Counted from the first letter of the stretch, positions 30,246 through 42,015 are shown. The stretch is 64,000 nucleotides of DNA from Acanthosepion esculentum (GCA_964036315.1 OZ038496.1:18527185-18591184), one strand, 5' to 3'. Notes: generated by a model from the sequence alone, not told the origin. Translations and numbers: made by a program.

Positions 30246-32205
30246 AACTCACTTGGTCTGGGAAGGTGATTACAGTTATTTTCACTAAAATATAGTTAAA
30301 AATGTGTCTACATAAGAAAACAATCTATATGTAAAAATATAATCTGTGATTTATTTTTTAAATATTTACAACAAGTCAGATGAGTAATGTTGGAGAAAAT
30401 CCCCAATGGCATCTTTTCAGAAGAATTTATTTTCTTGTTATTGTTGTTGCTGCAATGAAAACAATTCTTGTTTAATAGGACTCAAGGAATAGAGCAGAAA
30501 ACTTAGCAATGTTAAATTGCATTGTGGGTAATTGAGTGATTAGAATATCAATTTTAGAACAAGACTTAGGAATTCATTTTACTTCAGTTGAATTAAAAAT
30601 CTGTTTGTAACAGAAAAGAGCTAGAGAAGAAAGATTTATTCTCCCATTTAATTTCCCCTATTATAGGAATTATTATATCCCTGATATTATAATACCATAG
30701 TTCACAGACAGAATGGAATGGCTGAAAGGAAAAAAATAACAAACATGCTTTGTTCTCAGAGATACTTTTATACCACTAAGACATATACAAAACTATATAT
30801 ACTTACATGTGTCCCACGTGGAGAATAATATATCAAATATATCTACATAGGCAGAATGTCAGAAGAAACAAAAAAAGGGACTTACATATAATATGGAGAT
30901 ACTCCCCTGTCTGGAGAAGCCATGTTATGGACTTCAGATTCAAATGGGCCTAATTTATCTACTATTTCCCAGGTGAGGACATATTCTACAAATGGGAAAC
31001 AGAAAGTTTTGGGTTTTCCCAAATTAAGACTGTGAGCTGGACTTTCTTTATATATCAGGGAAAGATATATTTTCAAAAGGAAAATGCACCATGGACATGT
31101 CAGCTGCTGTGGGAAAATGTTTAGCCTCTGCATGGACCATGGGGGAAGCAGGCTAAAGAAAGCAGACTCCCGGTTTGGCTACTATAAACTAAACTAAACT
31201 AAAATTAACTGCCACTTTTGTCACTGTATGGAGTGATGTCACTAAATGCTTTCAGTATCCCTACAGATGCATTTATTTATTAAGAAATTTCTTTAAACCC
31301 TAAAATGCATTGTATTGCAAACTTTGTGGTCCAATGATTACAATGAATTAAACTTTTGATGCATTTCATTAATAAATCTTAAAATGTAATAAAAGATAAA
31401 ACATTTAAGCAATTTAATATAATTAAATATAAATTAGTTTAATATTAGCAGCTATGTATAAATTTTCAGTTTTTTTTTACATATACAAATATAAAATTAA
31501 TAAACAAATAGGAAACATTTATAAATTTAACATGTTTCACTTTTATTTAAGTTTTATCAGAAAGTTTTAGAAATGCAGAAATTTCTGTTATTTTGAGATC
31601 TGTCTTGTTTGTTTTTCATTGGTCAACTAGACCTCAGTTTTTGTTTTGTGTGGTTACTATATGTATGTATGTGTGTGTGCATCTGAAGTCTTGTGGGAAT
31701 TTTTGCATCTGTCTGATAGTGTCTGTGTGCTTAATTCATAGAGTTTGCATCAGGATGATGACGTGCCTATATTTTTATGTATTATATTTCTGGTTGGTCT
31801 CGTGAGTTTTTGGTATGTATTAAAGCGAAAGACTTAGGTTATATTGTCCACAGGTATCTGTATATTATATTCTTTAAATCTGGGTTTTATGAAATTTGGT
31901 AAAAGTGCATCTGGCATGTGTTTATTGATGGGAAGAGATTTATTAATATTATTTCTGAATATTTTCTTCATAGTAAAGCATGTTTTTATCATACTAGAGT
32001 AGCATTTTTTTAAATCAAAGTTGTGGTCTGTTTTATTTCTGTGTTATGAGAGAGTTTAGTGGGTTGTTCCAAAAGAGGTTTCTCTTTTTAGATGCAGGCG
32101 TTTAGGTTTCTGGAAGTTTCACCTGTATAGCTCTTCTGGCATTGCAGACATTTAATATTATATATCCTGGCATCTAATGTTCCATCTATGTTTCCTGCTG
32201 ACTAG
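30246..32205. other. No feature recognised (about 2 kb)
   Basis: AT-rich to moderate composition. The 83-codon minus frame at 30882-31133 and the 70-codon plus frame at 31593-31805 show no family motif, splice context or neighbours supporting a gene. Confidence 0.5.
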
Positions 32206-32207
32206 AT

Positions 32208-32815
32208 ATTTTTTTTTTTAAAGCAATTCACCCCAAGCAAGGTGGGAGTGCTGCTAGCATGTAAGGGGTTAGAGAGGATCGAGAACAAGAGTAAAGAGGC
32301 GTGTTTGAGGAAAGGATACAGAGAAGGACGGGGAACAAGATCAGGGTATCAGATGTCGATTGACATTACACTTGAATATTTGAAGACAGTCGTCAGGGAA
32401 GCAAGTAAATGGAATGGAGTTCCACAGACGGCAAGTGTGAGAGAAGAATCTGTTTGAGTTGAAGAGATGATTACATTTAATTGTTTTGACAGTGAAAGGG
32501 TGGGACTGAGATGCCAGTCTGGAAGCTTGCTTAAATTCATGCAGTCTGGAAACCAGAGAAAGTAGCTCATGTAGAACAGTTGCTGTGAAAATACTTCTAG
32601 AAGAGACAGAGGGAAGCTACGGCATGTCTGTGGGATAGCGATTGTAGACTAGATGCCAGATGAGGACCTATCGTATTCAATATTCATCTCTGGATTTTGC
32701 CGAGGACCTTGAGACATACAGTGAGAGCACCAGACCATATATGACAGCAATATTCCATGCAAGGACGGATGATTGATTTATAAATTTGAAAGATGATCAT
32801 TTTGGAGATGGGGGT
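32208..32815 (-). mobile_element. CR1/Jockey-like LINE, 3' end fragment (copy 6)
   Basis: Plus-strand start: T-run, AATTCACCCCAAGCAAGGTG, then ACTTGAATATTTGAAGACAG, GGAATGGAGTTCCACAGACG and GTGAGAGAAGAATCTGTTTG, antisense to the ORF2 C-terminus. It extends to a CAGACCATATATGACAGCAA block (CHIWSG region) near 32750. One of the longer copies. The overlapping frames at 32242-32570 are parts of it. Confidence 0.8.
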
Positions 32816-32824
32816 TATGAAAGC

Positions 32825-33672
32825 ATGTTCACTTTTAAAATGTGTCAAATATTTATTTTATAAATAATGAATTTGCCACATTTAAGCCTACAAGCCTATA
32901 ACATGTTAAATGGAGTACTGGTATAGTCAGTGGGCAGTAATAATAAACCTTGCTGATATATTCTGGGTTCAAATGCAGTCAAAATTTATATGCCTCTATA
33001 ATTATTGTATTTTTATTTTTATTGTTTCATTTTTCTTTTACAATGTAATCATTTCAGTGAATGACAATATGTTGCTTTGCTCTGTCTTTTTTACAAATAC
33101 TTTCAAGGTAATTGCTCCGAGGAGATGCTTTCGCTTGTCCCTAGGCCTCATGAATTTAAGCGTCCTACAAGGCTGGCATCCCGTTCCCACCCCTTCATCG
33201 TTGAAACTGTTAGATGTAGACGTCTCTTCTACTCCAATAGCTTCATGTCTCGCACATCTTGCCTGTGGAACTCCCTTCCTTATTACTGTTTCCCTGACAA
33301 ATACAATCTCCAACTATTTAAGTGTAACGTCAATCGACATCTCCAGTTGCCTTGATCTATCCACTTCCCTTCTCCACATCCTTTCAGCTTTCATTCCTAT
33401 CTGCTCTCGCTCCAAATCTTCTGTAACCCCCTTGCCTTGATCGATCCACTGTCTTTCTCTTTCTTCACATCCTCTCCTTTACCACTCCTATCTGCTCTTC
33501 CTCCAACCCTTCTATAACCCCTTGCATGATAGTGGCCTCCAGCCTTGCTTAGGGTGATACGCTTAAAAAAAAAATTGTTTAATAAATCCTGCATGTGATA
33601 TCATGGGTCACAAGAATATGTAATTAGATATATTTTTATTTTTTCCTTCTATTGACATCTTAACTTTGCAAA
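32825..33672. repeat. Duplicated segment D (copy 1), carrying a LINE
   Basis: 32825-33078 and 33584-33672 match 36290-36650 in order: GTATAGTCAGTGGGCAG, TTCAAATGCAGTCAA, TTTCAGTGAATGACA, AATAAATCCT, CATGTGATAT.ATGG, TTTCCTTCTATTGACATCT. The LINE at 33079-33583 lies between the two halves and is absent from the other copy. Confidence 0.75.
33079..33583 (+). mobile_element. CR1/Jockey-like LINE, 3' end (copy 7), best preserved
   Basis: Plus-strand frame at 33077-33355 reads LCLFYKYFQGNCSEEMLSLV, then PRPHEFKRPTRLASRSHPF, FYSNSFMSRTSCLWNSLPYY and CFPDKYNLQLFKCNVNRHLQ before a stop. This is the complete ORF2 C-terminal tail. A 3' UTR of about 220 bp follows, with a partial internal duplication of CCTTGATC.ATCCACT. 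It ends in GCTTAGGGTGATACGCTTA plus an A-run. The low decay and 5' truncation fit target-primed insertion. The 176-codon frame at 32910-33440 crosses its 5' edge and is not a gene. Confidence 0.85.
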
Positions 33673-33674
33673 TT

Positions 33675-34760
33675 TTGTGAATGTATCATTTATTAAATAA
33701 GTAATAAAATAGAAAAATATGATTTTTATTTTTATCCTCCTTTTAAAGATGATTTGTAGTCCCGAAACACTTTATAAATTTCTTAAAAAATAAATATAGA
33801 GTCATGTCGGCATTTTTTTTCATTTTTTAAAATATGTGACATTCATTTATCTCTCTTCAAAACTTTTCTACTTTTTTATTTTGCTTTCTTCTTCAGCAAT
33901 TTCTTAATTTTATTCCTCATTATTAAACTCTTTGTGTGTTCCATTTTTTATCATCTTGCAAGAATTATAGCTTAAAATATAATTCATGAATAAGCATGTC
34001 TACAAAACTGTAATCTGTCTTTTCTTTAAAATTTTATTTCATTGAATAAAAATCAAGTCCTCTAAGGAAGACAGCAACCATAAATAAAAGCTAATCATCA
34101 GAAAAATAAATTAAAATAAAGACCAAGAAAGGAAAGGCTAATAAAAGGAGGCAAATATTAAATATGGCAAATATACATTTTTATTTGTTCCAATTCGCAG
34201 GGAGAAAAAATGCACAATATCTCCATAAATATTAACGTTTCCTTTTGAAAATCTCTTCACTGATTCGAGAAGATGCTTTGCATCATCTTATATATTTTTA
34301 TTCATGTATGACAAATCATCATGTGCGCAATCTTTGTGTTTGAAAAGAGGAAAATAGATATCAAGGGAAGGGAGTATTTTAGTTGTGAGCGTTTCCCTTA
34401 AAAAGCCTCCTGTTGTCATTTGCAAAAGACAGAATTGGTTTTGGTTGGGGAGGGATGGAATGATGGGATTTGTCACTTTTTAGCAGGAACTCATTTGTGG
34501 CTCCATACAGACCAAAAGAAGAATAAGGTGATAAGAATAAGAAAGATAAAGACACACACACACAAGCATATAGACATAAGTAGAAGGTGAGACATCATCT
34601 TTGTTATAAGAATGACTGAAAATGATTATGTTCGCTTAGGAAAGGCATGAAACGACACTCCTTTAATCTTGTCCATTGTTAGATATCTTGGCAAAAATGT
34701 CTTGTCATTGACATGCCATGATTTTTTATTCAAGAAAGAGCTGGTGAATAAATTGTTGGA
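33675..34760. other. No feature recognised, AT-rich
   Basis: Long AT-rich stretch. Minus frames at 34288-34561 lack motifs. Confidence 0.5.
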
Positions 34761-34764
34761 TAAA

Positions 34765-35370
34765 AATTGAGAGATAGATATGAACATAGATATGAACGGA
34801 GTGAGATAGATGGATATGAACAGAGTGAGATAGATAGATGGATATGAACGGAGTGATATAGATAGATGGATATGAACGGAGTGAGATAGATAGATGGACA
34901 TGAACGGAGTGAGATAGATGGATATGAACGGAGTGAGATGGATAGATGGATTTGAACGGAGTGAGATGGATAGATGGATTTGAACGGAGTGAGATGGATA
35001 GATGGATATGAACGGAGTGAGATGGATAGATGGATATGAACGGAGTGAGATGGATAGATGGATATGAACGGAGTGAGATAGATAGACAGATATGAACGGA
35101 GTGAGATAGACGGATATGAACGGAGTGAGATGGATAGACGGATATGAACGGAGTGAGATGGATAGACGGATATGAACGGAGTGAGATGGATAGACGGATA
35201 TGAACGGAGTGAGATGGATAGACGGATATGAACGGAGTGAGATGGATAGACGGATATGAACGGAGTGAGATGGATAGACGGATATGAACGGAGTGAGATG
35301 GATAGACGGATATGAACGGAGTGAGATGGATAGACGGATATGAACGGAGTGAGATGGATAGACGGATATG
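34765..35370. repeat. 28-bp minisatellite, GATA/GATG-derived
   Basis: About 21 units. The regular 28-bp unit is GAGATGGATAGACGGA plus TATGAACGGAGT. Early units vary (GATAGATGGAT..GAACGGAGTGA). It has the same period and a GAAC-containing insert like the array at 20620-21795, although the inserts differ. Confidence 0.95.
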
Positions 35371-35570
35371 AACAGAGTGGGATAACTGGCTAACTAGAAA
35401 GAGATATGAACAGAGTGGGATAACTGGCTAACTAGAAAGAGATATGAACAGAGTGGGATAACTGGCTAACTAGAAAGAGATATGAACAGAGTGGGATAAC
35501 TGGCTAACTAGAAAGAGATATGAACAGAGTGGGATAACTGGCTAACTAGAAAGAGATATGAACAGAGATG
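35371..35570. repeat. 38-bp tandem repeat
   Basis: Five copies of a 38-bp unit: GATATGAACAGAGTGGGATA then ACTGGCTAACTAGAAAGA. It shares the TATGAACRGAGT core with the 28-bp array before it, so it grew from one variant unit. Confidence 0.95.
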
Positions 35571-35818
35571 GATGTGAACAGTGAGATAGATAGATATCAA
35601 TAGACATAGATAGATAGATAAATAGATGTGAACAGAGTGTGATCAATAGAATGATGTTAACAGTGGGAAAGATAGATATCAACAGAGATAGATAGATAGA
35701 TATCAACAGATAGAAAGATAGATAGATATCAACAGATAGATAGATAGATATCAACAGATAGATAGATAGATATCAACAGATAGATAGATAGATATCAACA
35801 GATAGATAGAAGCAGAAT
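35571..35818. repeat. GATA repeat with TATCAACA interruptions
   Basis: GATA runs broken by GATATCAACA about every 28 bp. It continues the composite array begun at 34765. Confidence 0.9.
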
Positions 35819-36285
35819 AGATATGATTACTTTCTATATATCAGTGTCAGTTGAAATCCTTTCTTTCCATTCCCAATCCTGTTCCTTTCACATTTGCCTT
35901 CAAACTTTTGTCATTTTATTCTTACTCTTCTCTTTCCCAAATATTTTTCTTTTGTCTCTCATATCTCCTCCTGTCCCCCAGTTCAACTTGAGATGTTTAT
36001 CCTGATGACTTCTTTCTTATTCTCCCCACATCTACATTCATTAAAACTTAGGGTTGAATCATGGGGGTTGTGTATATAAGATCATGTTGTTTAGTTACAA
36101 TACAAGCATGTGTGCATGTCAGCAACAGTGAGACATTTTTCTGGAAAGTGTTCAGCCATTTTATGATATCTCGCATAGCTTTGATGCAATTTGGCAATTA
36201 GTGCACATAATCAGATATTAATTGACTTGATATAATTCAATATTAATTTAATATGAGCTGCTAATTTTCATTTCTTTTTTTCTGC
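35819..36285. other. No feature recognised
   Basis: CT-rich then mixed sequence. Short frames at 35823-36079 have no motif. Confidence 0.5.
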
Positions 36286-36289
36286 TACA

Positions 36290-36650
36290 AATATGTTCAC
36301 TGTCAATATCTGTCAAATTTACTATTCATGAAATAAATAATGAAATACAACTGGAAATAAGCCAAGTTAAATGGAATAGTGAAGGAGTAAGAGTATAGTC
36401 AGTGGGCAGCAAGATAAAGGTTAAAATTTTCCCTATATATTCTGTGTTCAAATGCAGTCAATGCTGATATACATCTGTGACTACTGTCCTTTTCTTTTTA
36501 ATTTTTGTATCACAATTTCATCTTTTCAGTGAATGACATTATGGCTTTATTTGCGTAATAAATCCTACCTGTGATATTGTGGAATACATAAATAAGTAAT
36601 TATATATGTTTTCATTTTTTTCCTTCTATTAACATCTAACTTTTCGAACT
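36290..36650. repeat. Duplicated segment D (copy 2), without the LINE
   Basis: Matches 32825-33078 joined directly to 33584-33672. It therefore represents the state before the LINE at 33079-33583 inserted. Confidence 0.75.
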
Positions 36651-36684
36651 GTCTAGACATGGACAGCAGAATGAGAACAATTTA

Positions 36685-36800
36685 TTTATTGAATAAAGTG
36701 TTCTGCTTGAAATTCCCCAAAAGTTGCTCAAATTGAGAGATACCTGAAAAATTACAGAAGGCACAACACCTGAAACAATAAAGATGAGGACATTAGTCTG
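36685..36800 (+). repeat. Dispersed repeat family C, degenerate copy
   Basis: AATAAAGTGTTCTGCTTGAA, then ACACCTGAAACAATAAAGAT and GAGGACATTAGTCTGAATGT, in the order of the copy at 54535-54735. Confidence 0.5.
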
Positions 36801-37014
36801 AATGTATTTTATGTAAACAAATAAGGTCTTAATTGATTGAAGAATCAGATGAGTAACAAAAAAGAAGGGTGCCAAACAATTTACTCACAGATAAAGAAAA
36901 AAACTTCAAGTTAAAGAAATGTTGCGAATACCATAGAGTAAATGTTGCAAATAGGGAAGTTTTAAGTAGAATAGGAATTACAAAGAAATTGGTTTTAACT
37001 TTATGAGATACCTA

Positions 37015-37265
37015 TCATCGAATTGCCAGGACTTCTTGGAAAAGATAGGTGAGTATTTCTCACTGCATTCTCCACAGTTTTGAATTCCAAGTAGTTCATC
37101 TACTAAACTGGCTGCCAACCAAGGCTAGAGAGCACAATCTACCCAGTTACTTAACCCACAGATTGTGATCAGGTAGAAGAGTTGGATTCAAGGTTTTTTG
37201 CAAGGGTGTGAGTGCAAAAGTGGAGACAACAGATAAGGCTAGAATTTGAACACATCTTGGCATTT
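37015..37265 (-). repeat. Left arm of a large inverted repeat (SINE-derived)
   Basis: TTGCCAGGACTTCTTGG, CTGGCTGCCAACCAAGGCTA and AAGGGTGTGAGTGCAAAAGT are the reverse complement of blocks at 38480-38725. The middle is SINE body sequence related to 5453-5862. The two arms enclose an RTE fragment and a LINE copy. Confidence 0.75.
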
Positions 37266-37474
37266 CCACTTTTTGTATCACTTTTCATTACCCACTGTAA
37301 TATCAAACATAACATAGGGATGTTGTATGTCATCAAATACGGTACATGTATTAATAATTTGTATCTATTAATTGTTAAGAAAGAAAGCAAGAAGAAAAGA
37401 CTAACTTTTAACTGAAAGAAAGAAGGTAGACTGTACATTCATCATCAAGAAACTGAAGATGTTGGTAGAGAAAT

Positions 37475-37640
37475 CTAACTAGTTGATAGAAAAGATGACA
37501 CACAAATCCAGAGATGCATTGAAATAGCAAAAATCAACCTTCTGGAAACTAAGCAAAGCATTAAGAAACAGGAAAATTTCATTAGAAACAAAGAAATGAT
37601 TGCTGAAATTCTGTTATTTATGTCTACCCGCCAATATAGA
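37475..37640 (+). pseudogene. Possible RTE-type LINE ORF2 fragment
   Basis: A plus-strand frame reads DDTQIQRCIEIAKINLLE, then QENFIRNKEMIAE. This resembles the helical segment after the reverse transcriptase in RTE-like ORF2 (pattern EIRSRIGIAK..F..L...L). It is short and diverged, and no catalytic motif remains. The similarity is judged by eye only. Confidence 0.35.
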
Positions 37641-37674
37641 TTAAAACTAAGCTTCTCTCCATTAATCATCTAAG

Positions 37675-38375
37675 AGAGCCTTCTCTGCCTTCCATCAGCA
37701 TGGCTGATGCTAACCTCCAGGAAAGTGACTCATTGTGCCTTCTCGAGCTAATGTTCTCAGATGACATGAAATGGAAAGACTATATTGAATCCATTGCTCT
37801 CCAGAATCTATCATACATATTTATAAGTCTACCATTCATCCATGCTTAGAATATTGTTGCCACATATGGTTCAGTGCTCTTGCTATTTACCTTGAGCTCC
37901 TTGATAAAATCCAAAGAAGAATCAGCAATATTACTGTTCCTGATCTGATGGCTTAACATCGGTCACTTTCCCAGAGCTGTGGTTGCCTCTCTGTGCCTTT
38001 TTTATAAATACTTTCAGTGTAAATGTTTGGATGAGCTCTTTGTTATGTTACCAAGACTTTTTGAATTTAAGTGCAGTTCTGGACTGGTATCAAGATCTCA
38101 TCAATTTATTGTTGAGCTGGCTAGATGTAGCTGTAAGTTCTATTGCTAAAAGTCTCTTTTCTCGCTTCTTCTCACTTGTGGAACTCCCTTCTGGCTCCAT
38201 TCTTTGATCTTCAAAATTATAAATGCAATGTCAATTGATATCTCCTGTCCTCCTGAGTACTCTTTTTTTTTATTCCTACTCATTATTAAAGCTTCTGTTC
38301 CTAATTCTTCCACACCATTAAACTCTTGTCTTAGTGGCTTTACTGCCTTGAATGGGTGAAACTGATTAAAAAAAA
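37675..38375 (+). mobile_element. CR1/Jockey-like LINE, 3' end (copy 8)
   Basis: Starts further upstream than most copies: SISMADANLQESDSLCLLEL, MFSDDMKWKDYIESIAL. It continues through degraded CHIW and ILLDKIQ segments to VASLCLFYKYF, CLDELFVMLPRLFEFKCSSG and LVSRSHQFIVELARC. The 3' UTR ends near 38375 in TGGGTGAAACTGATTAAAAA. Multiple stops and one large deletion of coding sequence near 37800. The antisense 141-codon frame at 38146-38571 is chance. Confidence 0.8.
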
Positions 38376-38479
38376 TATGGCAGTGAATACTGGACATTTT
38401 CCTCACAGAAGAAGAAAAAAATTGAATATTATAGTGGGTAATGAAACAGTGATGTAAAAAAGTGGATTTGCCAAACTGA

Positions 38480-38725
38480 CTCCAAATTCTATCCTGATCT
38501 GTTGTCTCCACTTTTGCACTCACACCCTTGGGAAAAGCATGAATCCACCTCTTCTCCTCTACCCCCACCATTACCAGCTGTGGAATAAGTAATTGGGTAG
38601 ACTGGGTTCTCTTAGCTTTGGTTGGCAGCCAGTCTTGAAAAAGAATTTATCTGGATTGAAAACTGTGGAAAAGGCAACAAGAAATTAATCCATTATCTTA
38701 CCCAAGAAGTCCTGGCAACTCACAG
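38480..38725 (+). repeat. Right arm of the large inverted repeat (SINE-derived)
   Basis: Counterpart of 37015-37265. The SINE-body blocks GCATGAATCCACCTCTTCTC and ACTGGGTTCTCTTAGCTTTG are visible, followed by CCAAGAAGTCCTGGCAA. Confidence 0.75.
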
Positions 38726-38729
38726 ATAT

Positions 38730-39655
38730 TAAAGCAAAGGAATCTGTGAAGAGTCATGATCACCTACGTCTTGAAGGAGAATGGCATTAAAAAAATATTA
38801 TAGTGTTAGTCTTTGCGCATTTACTGATAGCTGATGAGGTCTGAGAAAAAAAATTGTCTGAAAGTACAAATGATTCATGTTATTGGTTAAAAAAAGGAAT
38901 CCCTTATATAAAGAACAAACCAGTTTGAAATCATCTTTCTACTCCTTACAAAAACCCACTGTCTCCCAATGCCATAGAATTGTCTACTGACTGTTGAATA
39001 CTTTTGCTCTTTCATTATTATTCAATAACAAAGTGATAATTAGTGAGAAAACTCATTTGTAACACCTGTGTAAATGAATTTTTAAATAATTAACAATGTA
39101 TGAACATCAGTTTCCAGGCTTTGTGACTTTCAATTTCCAATGGTTGTGGTATTCTTTGAATCTAAATTAGCAGCCTGATAATTAAATTCCCCTGCTGATT
39201 TTAGGTGCGTTTTCTGACAATTAGTCTCTAACATTTTAAAAATATCTTTAATATTCTTTTTCACTATTAGTTGGTTGGTCAAGGCTTGCAATAAATAAAT
39301 GAAGGCTTCATAGTCTATAGCTGGTGGTGGGGTGACCAAACTCAAAAGCCATATTTTCCTTATTCCAGTTCTGTGGCATGCCAGTGACAAGTCTATGATT
39401 AAGATATCAGGTAGTGTGATAGAAGCATGGGAATAGATTAAGTTATGCCTTTCTTGACGAATTCTGCTTGGAAGATTTTAATGGTAGGCATCTGTTTTGT
39501 ATGTACTTTCATGTCAGACACCATTTTGGTTAGACAAAAATATAGGTTATTGGTGGGAAGTTCCAACCTCTACTGTCATAAAAACATCTACCTCTCATAT
39601 CTTGGGCCAGCATAATAAAATAGCAGGCATTACATTTGAAGCGATCTTCATGTGA
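38730..39655. other. No gene supported
   Basis: The minus frame at 39130-39390 (86 codons, including PPPAIDYEAFIYLLQALTNQ) has more protein-like composition than its neighbours and could be a remnant of a transposon protein. I do not recognise it, so I do not annotate it as a gene. Confidence 0.4.
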
Positions 39656-39657
<2 letters not shown>

Positions 39658-39690
<33 letters not shown>

Positions 39691-39700
39691 TATAGATATA
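39658..39700. repeat. (TA)n microsatellite
   Basis: TA run ending in GATATAGATATA variants. Confidence 0.95.
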
Positions 39701-40294
39701 TACTGACCCTTAAGGAACTGTGTTGCTGATCACACCAAAGCCATAAATAATTATATCGGTCACACTACTACATTTCTATCCAGATGCTTTATGTTATACC
39801 TATCTGACCACAGCTCCATTTGAACCGATTTAAACACACACTCACAAACTTACCAGACTCCATTCAAAATATACTAGTAAAATATACAAACATAATAACC
39901 TCATCTTCTTGTAAAAAAAGATTAAAAAATAATGAAACCTTAATAATAAAAAAGAAAAAGCCAACACTCATTAATATTAACTACAAACATGGCCACAATG
40001 CGTTTAAAATGCGCAAAGTTTGATCAGAAAATAAAACATCCCTATAACTCTAGAAACATACACATAACCCATACACCCAGTTAAAAAGCAAAAATTAAAT
40101 CATCCTTGATAATGCCTAAAAGTATAGCCGAAAGTGCTTGGAATTACAGAATATTTGGACAATTTCTACACAATCTGTGTCCAGAAAAGTAAACACTTGT
40201 TCAAACAAAAAAATTAAATAAAAAGCTTAATCGTAGTACCTTGTCTGTTGTCGTTAATGAAACATGTATAAATGAAGGATTGCTGCCTAAATAT

Positions 40295-40298
<4 letters not shown>
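39701..40298. other. No feature recognised
   Basis: AT-rich. The frame at 39820-40023 is lysine/asparagine-rich as expected from composition. Confidence 0.5.

Positions 40299-40345
<47 letters not shown>
40299..40345. repeat. (TA)n microsatellite
   Basis: About 47 bp of alternating TA. Confidence 0.95.
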
Positions 40346-40350
<5 letters not shown>

Positions 40351-40636
40351 TTTACACACATGCACATAAAAATTTCAATTTGACTGTTTATATGATGTCA
40401 CCTTGAGTGAGTTAAAATTGATTCCATCAAATGTGAGAAAACCAGAAAACCAGAATTAAAAAAGCAATCATGTAACTACACACAGAACAATCCTTGAAAA
40501 TGGATGGAGTAACATTCAAAGCTATTCGTGGAAAAATAATATAAAATAAAAGTTAATACAAATTTTGACAAATTTATGGACAAAACAAGACAATATTAGA
40601 AAATTTGAAAGATCTTGTCCAAATTATTTAAAAACA
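40346..40636. other. No feature recognised
   Basis: AT-rich, nothing supported. Confidence 0.5.
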
Positions 40637-40639
40637 CGC

Positions 40640-40711
40640 ACACAATGCAATCTTCAGGCCATGTCTACTTTAATATTTGCATGCACGCACACACACACAC
40701 ACACACACACA
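40640..40711. repeat. Family A fragment and (CA)n
   Basis: ATGCAATCTTCAGGCCATG at about 40645 matches the CTGAAGA side of the motif at 29084-29125, truncated before GAAAC. A (CA)n run follows at 40686-40711. Confidence 0.6.
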
Positions 40712-41350
40712 TAAGTGGCGACTCTAGGTCATCAATGTTTGTCAGGCTTATTAAAATGTTCAACAAAATATAATATTGGTATAACTTAGATGCTAAAATA
40801 TATAATTTTAAAAAAAATCTCCATGCATGAAATAAAAAATAAACACATTTTGCTATTTTAATATTAATTGTAATAATTCTATAAAAATAAAGTTATTTTT
40901 AAAAAAAATTTCCAGACATATAAGAAAAAATAGTAAGGACCAAGTCCTTGATGTTTGTCTGTTTATTGCCCACTTTCCATTTTTTATTGTTATACAGCTT
41001 GATGTCACAGATGGTAGAGATAGGAATAGTTGACTAATATTTCCACAACACTATCCTAGTCAAACTCCTCATCCCCCAACCCCCCAGTTCTTGTGTTAGG
41101 ATTGCCACTTTCTTGATTTTTGCTGACTTTAAGTCAGGCTAAATTTAATTTGCCCTTTTTCAATTGATACATTCGACTAAAAAAAAACTTATTCTGTATG
41201 GAATAAATTATTTAAAATGGACAGGGTTGAGTTGCATACTGTATATATATATAGAAATGACTCTTTGACATTTAACCCTTAAGCATTCAACACACTCAAA
41301 CCCGCCTCATAAATATCAGCTCTCAATGTTCAGCCGCCATAACCTGCCTC
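40712..41350. other. No feature recognised
   Basis: AT-rich. A short TA run lies near 41243-41254. Confidence 0.5.
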
Positions 41351-41559
41351 ATAACAGCAATAATTAATAATAAAACAGAACAATTATAACAAAATACTCT
41401 AATATGTCATAAAGAGAAGATTCGTTCTTACTGTGGATCTCATTAGGCACAATAAGAGATCATCAACAACAATAACTAAAATAGAACAATTATAACAATA
41501 GACTGTAATAAAATTTGTTCTTATAGATATCAATAATAACCGATAAGGAGGAATTGACT

Positions 41560-41880
41560 ATGGTTAAGTGCAATTGTCAAAAATGAAAGCGCAAACGAAA
41601 TTGACAAAGTTTCCAATAAACAATAAAAAGGAGAGAAAAAGAACAGGATAAGATAATATGAAGCAAACACTATACATGCAAGTCAAAAATAGACAAAGCA
41701 ATAGTAATAAGGTAAAAAATTCACAAAGTGAGTTTTCACATGCAAAAGGGATACAGTCAAGTGATTGTAACATTCTGACTTCAAGACAAAAAAGAACAAA
41801 AATATAGCAGATGAGACCAAAAAGTGGCCCATTTTTTATTGGTTAGGAAGAAATCCCAGCATGCATTTGTAGAATGTTTT
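41560..41880. repeat. Dispersed repeat E (copy 1)
   Basis: Shares ATACATGCAAGTCAAAA.TAG, GCAATAGTAATAAGG, AAAGGGATAC, GTGATTGTAACATTCTGACT and GGTTAGGAAGAAATCCCAGC with 44855-45075, in the same order. Family unknown. Confidence 0.75.
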
Positions 41881-42015
41881 TTAATAATTTCACCCCAAAC
41901 ACGGCAGGAATTCCACTAATATAGAGGAGGTTACAAGGAGTGAAAGTGAAAGAGAAGACTGAGTATAGGGAGGATTGAAGAAAGAACAAAAGATGAACGG
42001 GATTCAAGAAGACAG
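41878..42015 (-). mobile_element. CR1/Jockey-like LINE, 3' terminus only (copy 9)
   Basis: AATAATTTCACCCCAAACAC, GGCAGGAATTCCACTA and GAGGTTACAAGGAGTGAAAG match the 3' UTR of the other copies, then the match fades. Confidence 0.65.

Noticed and set aside
32910..33440. 176-codon plus-strand frame
   Set aside because: It starts in duplicated segment D and runs out of frame through a LINE 3' end. The correct LINE frame is the one at 33077-33355.
38146..38571. 141-codon minus-strand frame
   Set aside because: It lies antisense to LINE copy 8 and SINE sequence. No family motif.
39130..39390. 86-codon minus frame with protein-like composition
   Set aside because: No motif I can name and no neighbouring gene signals. 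Recorded as unsupported; a protein search would settle it.
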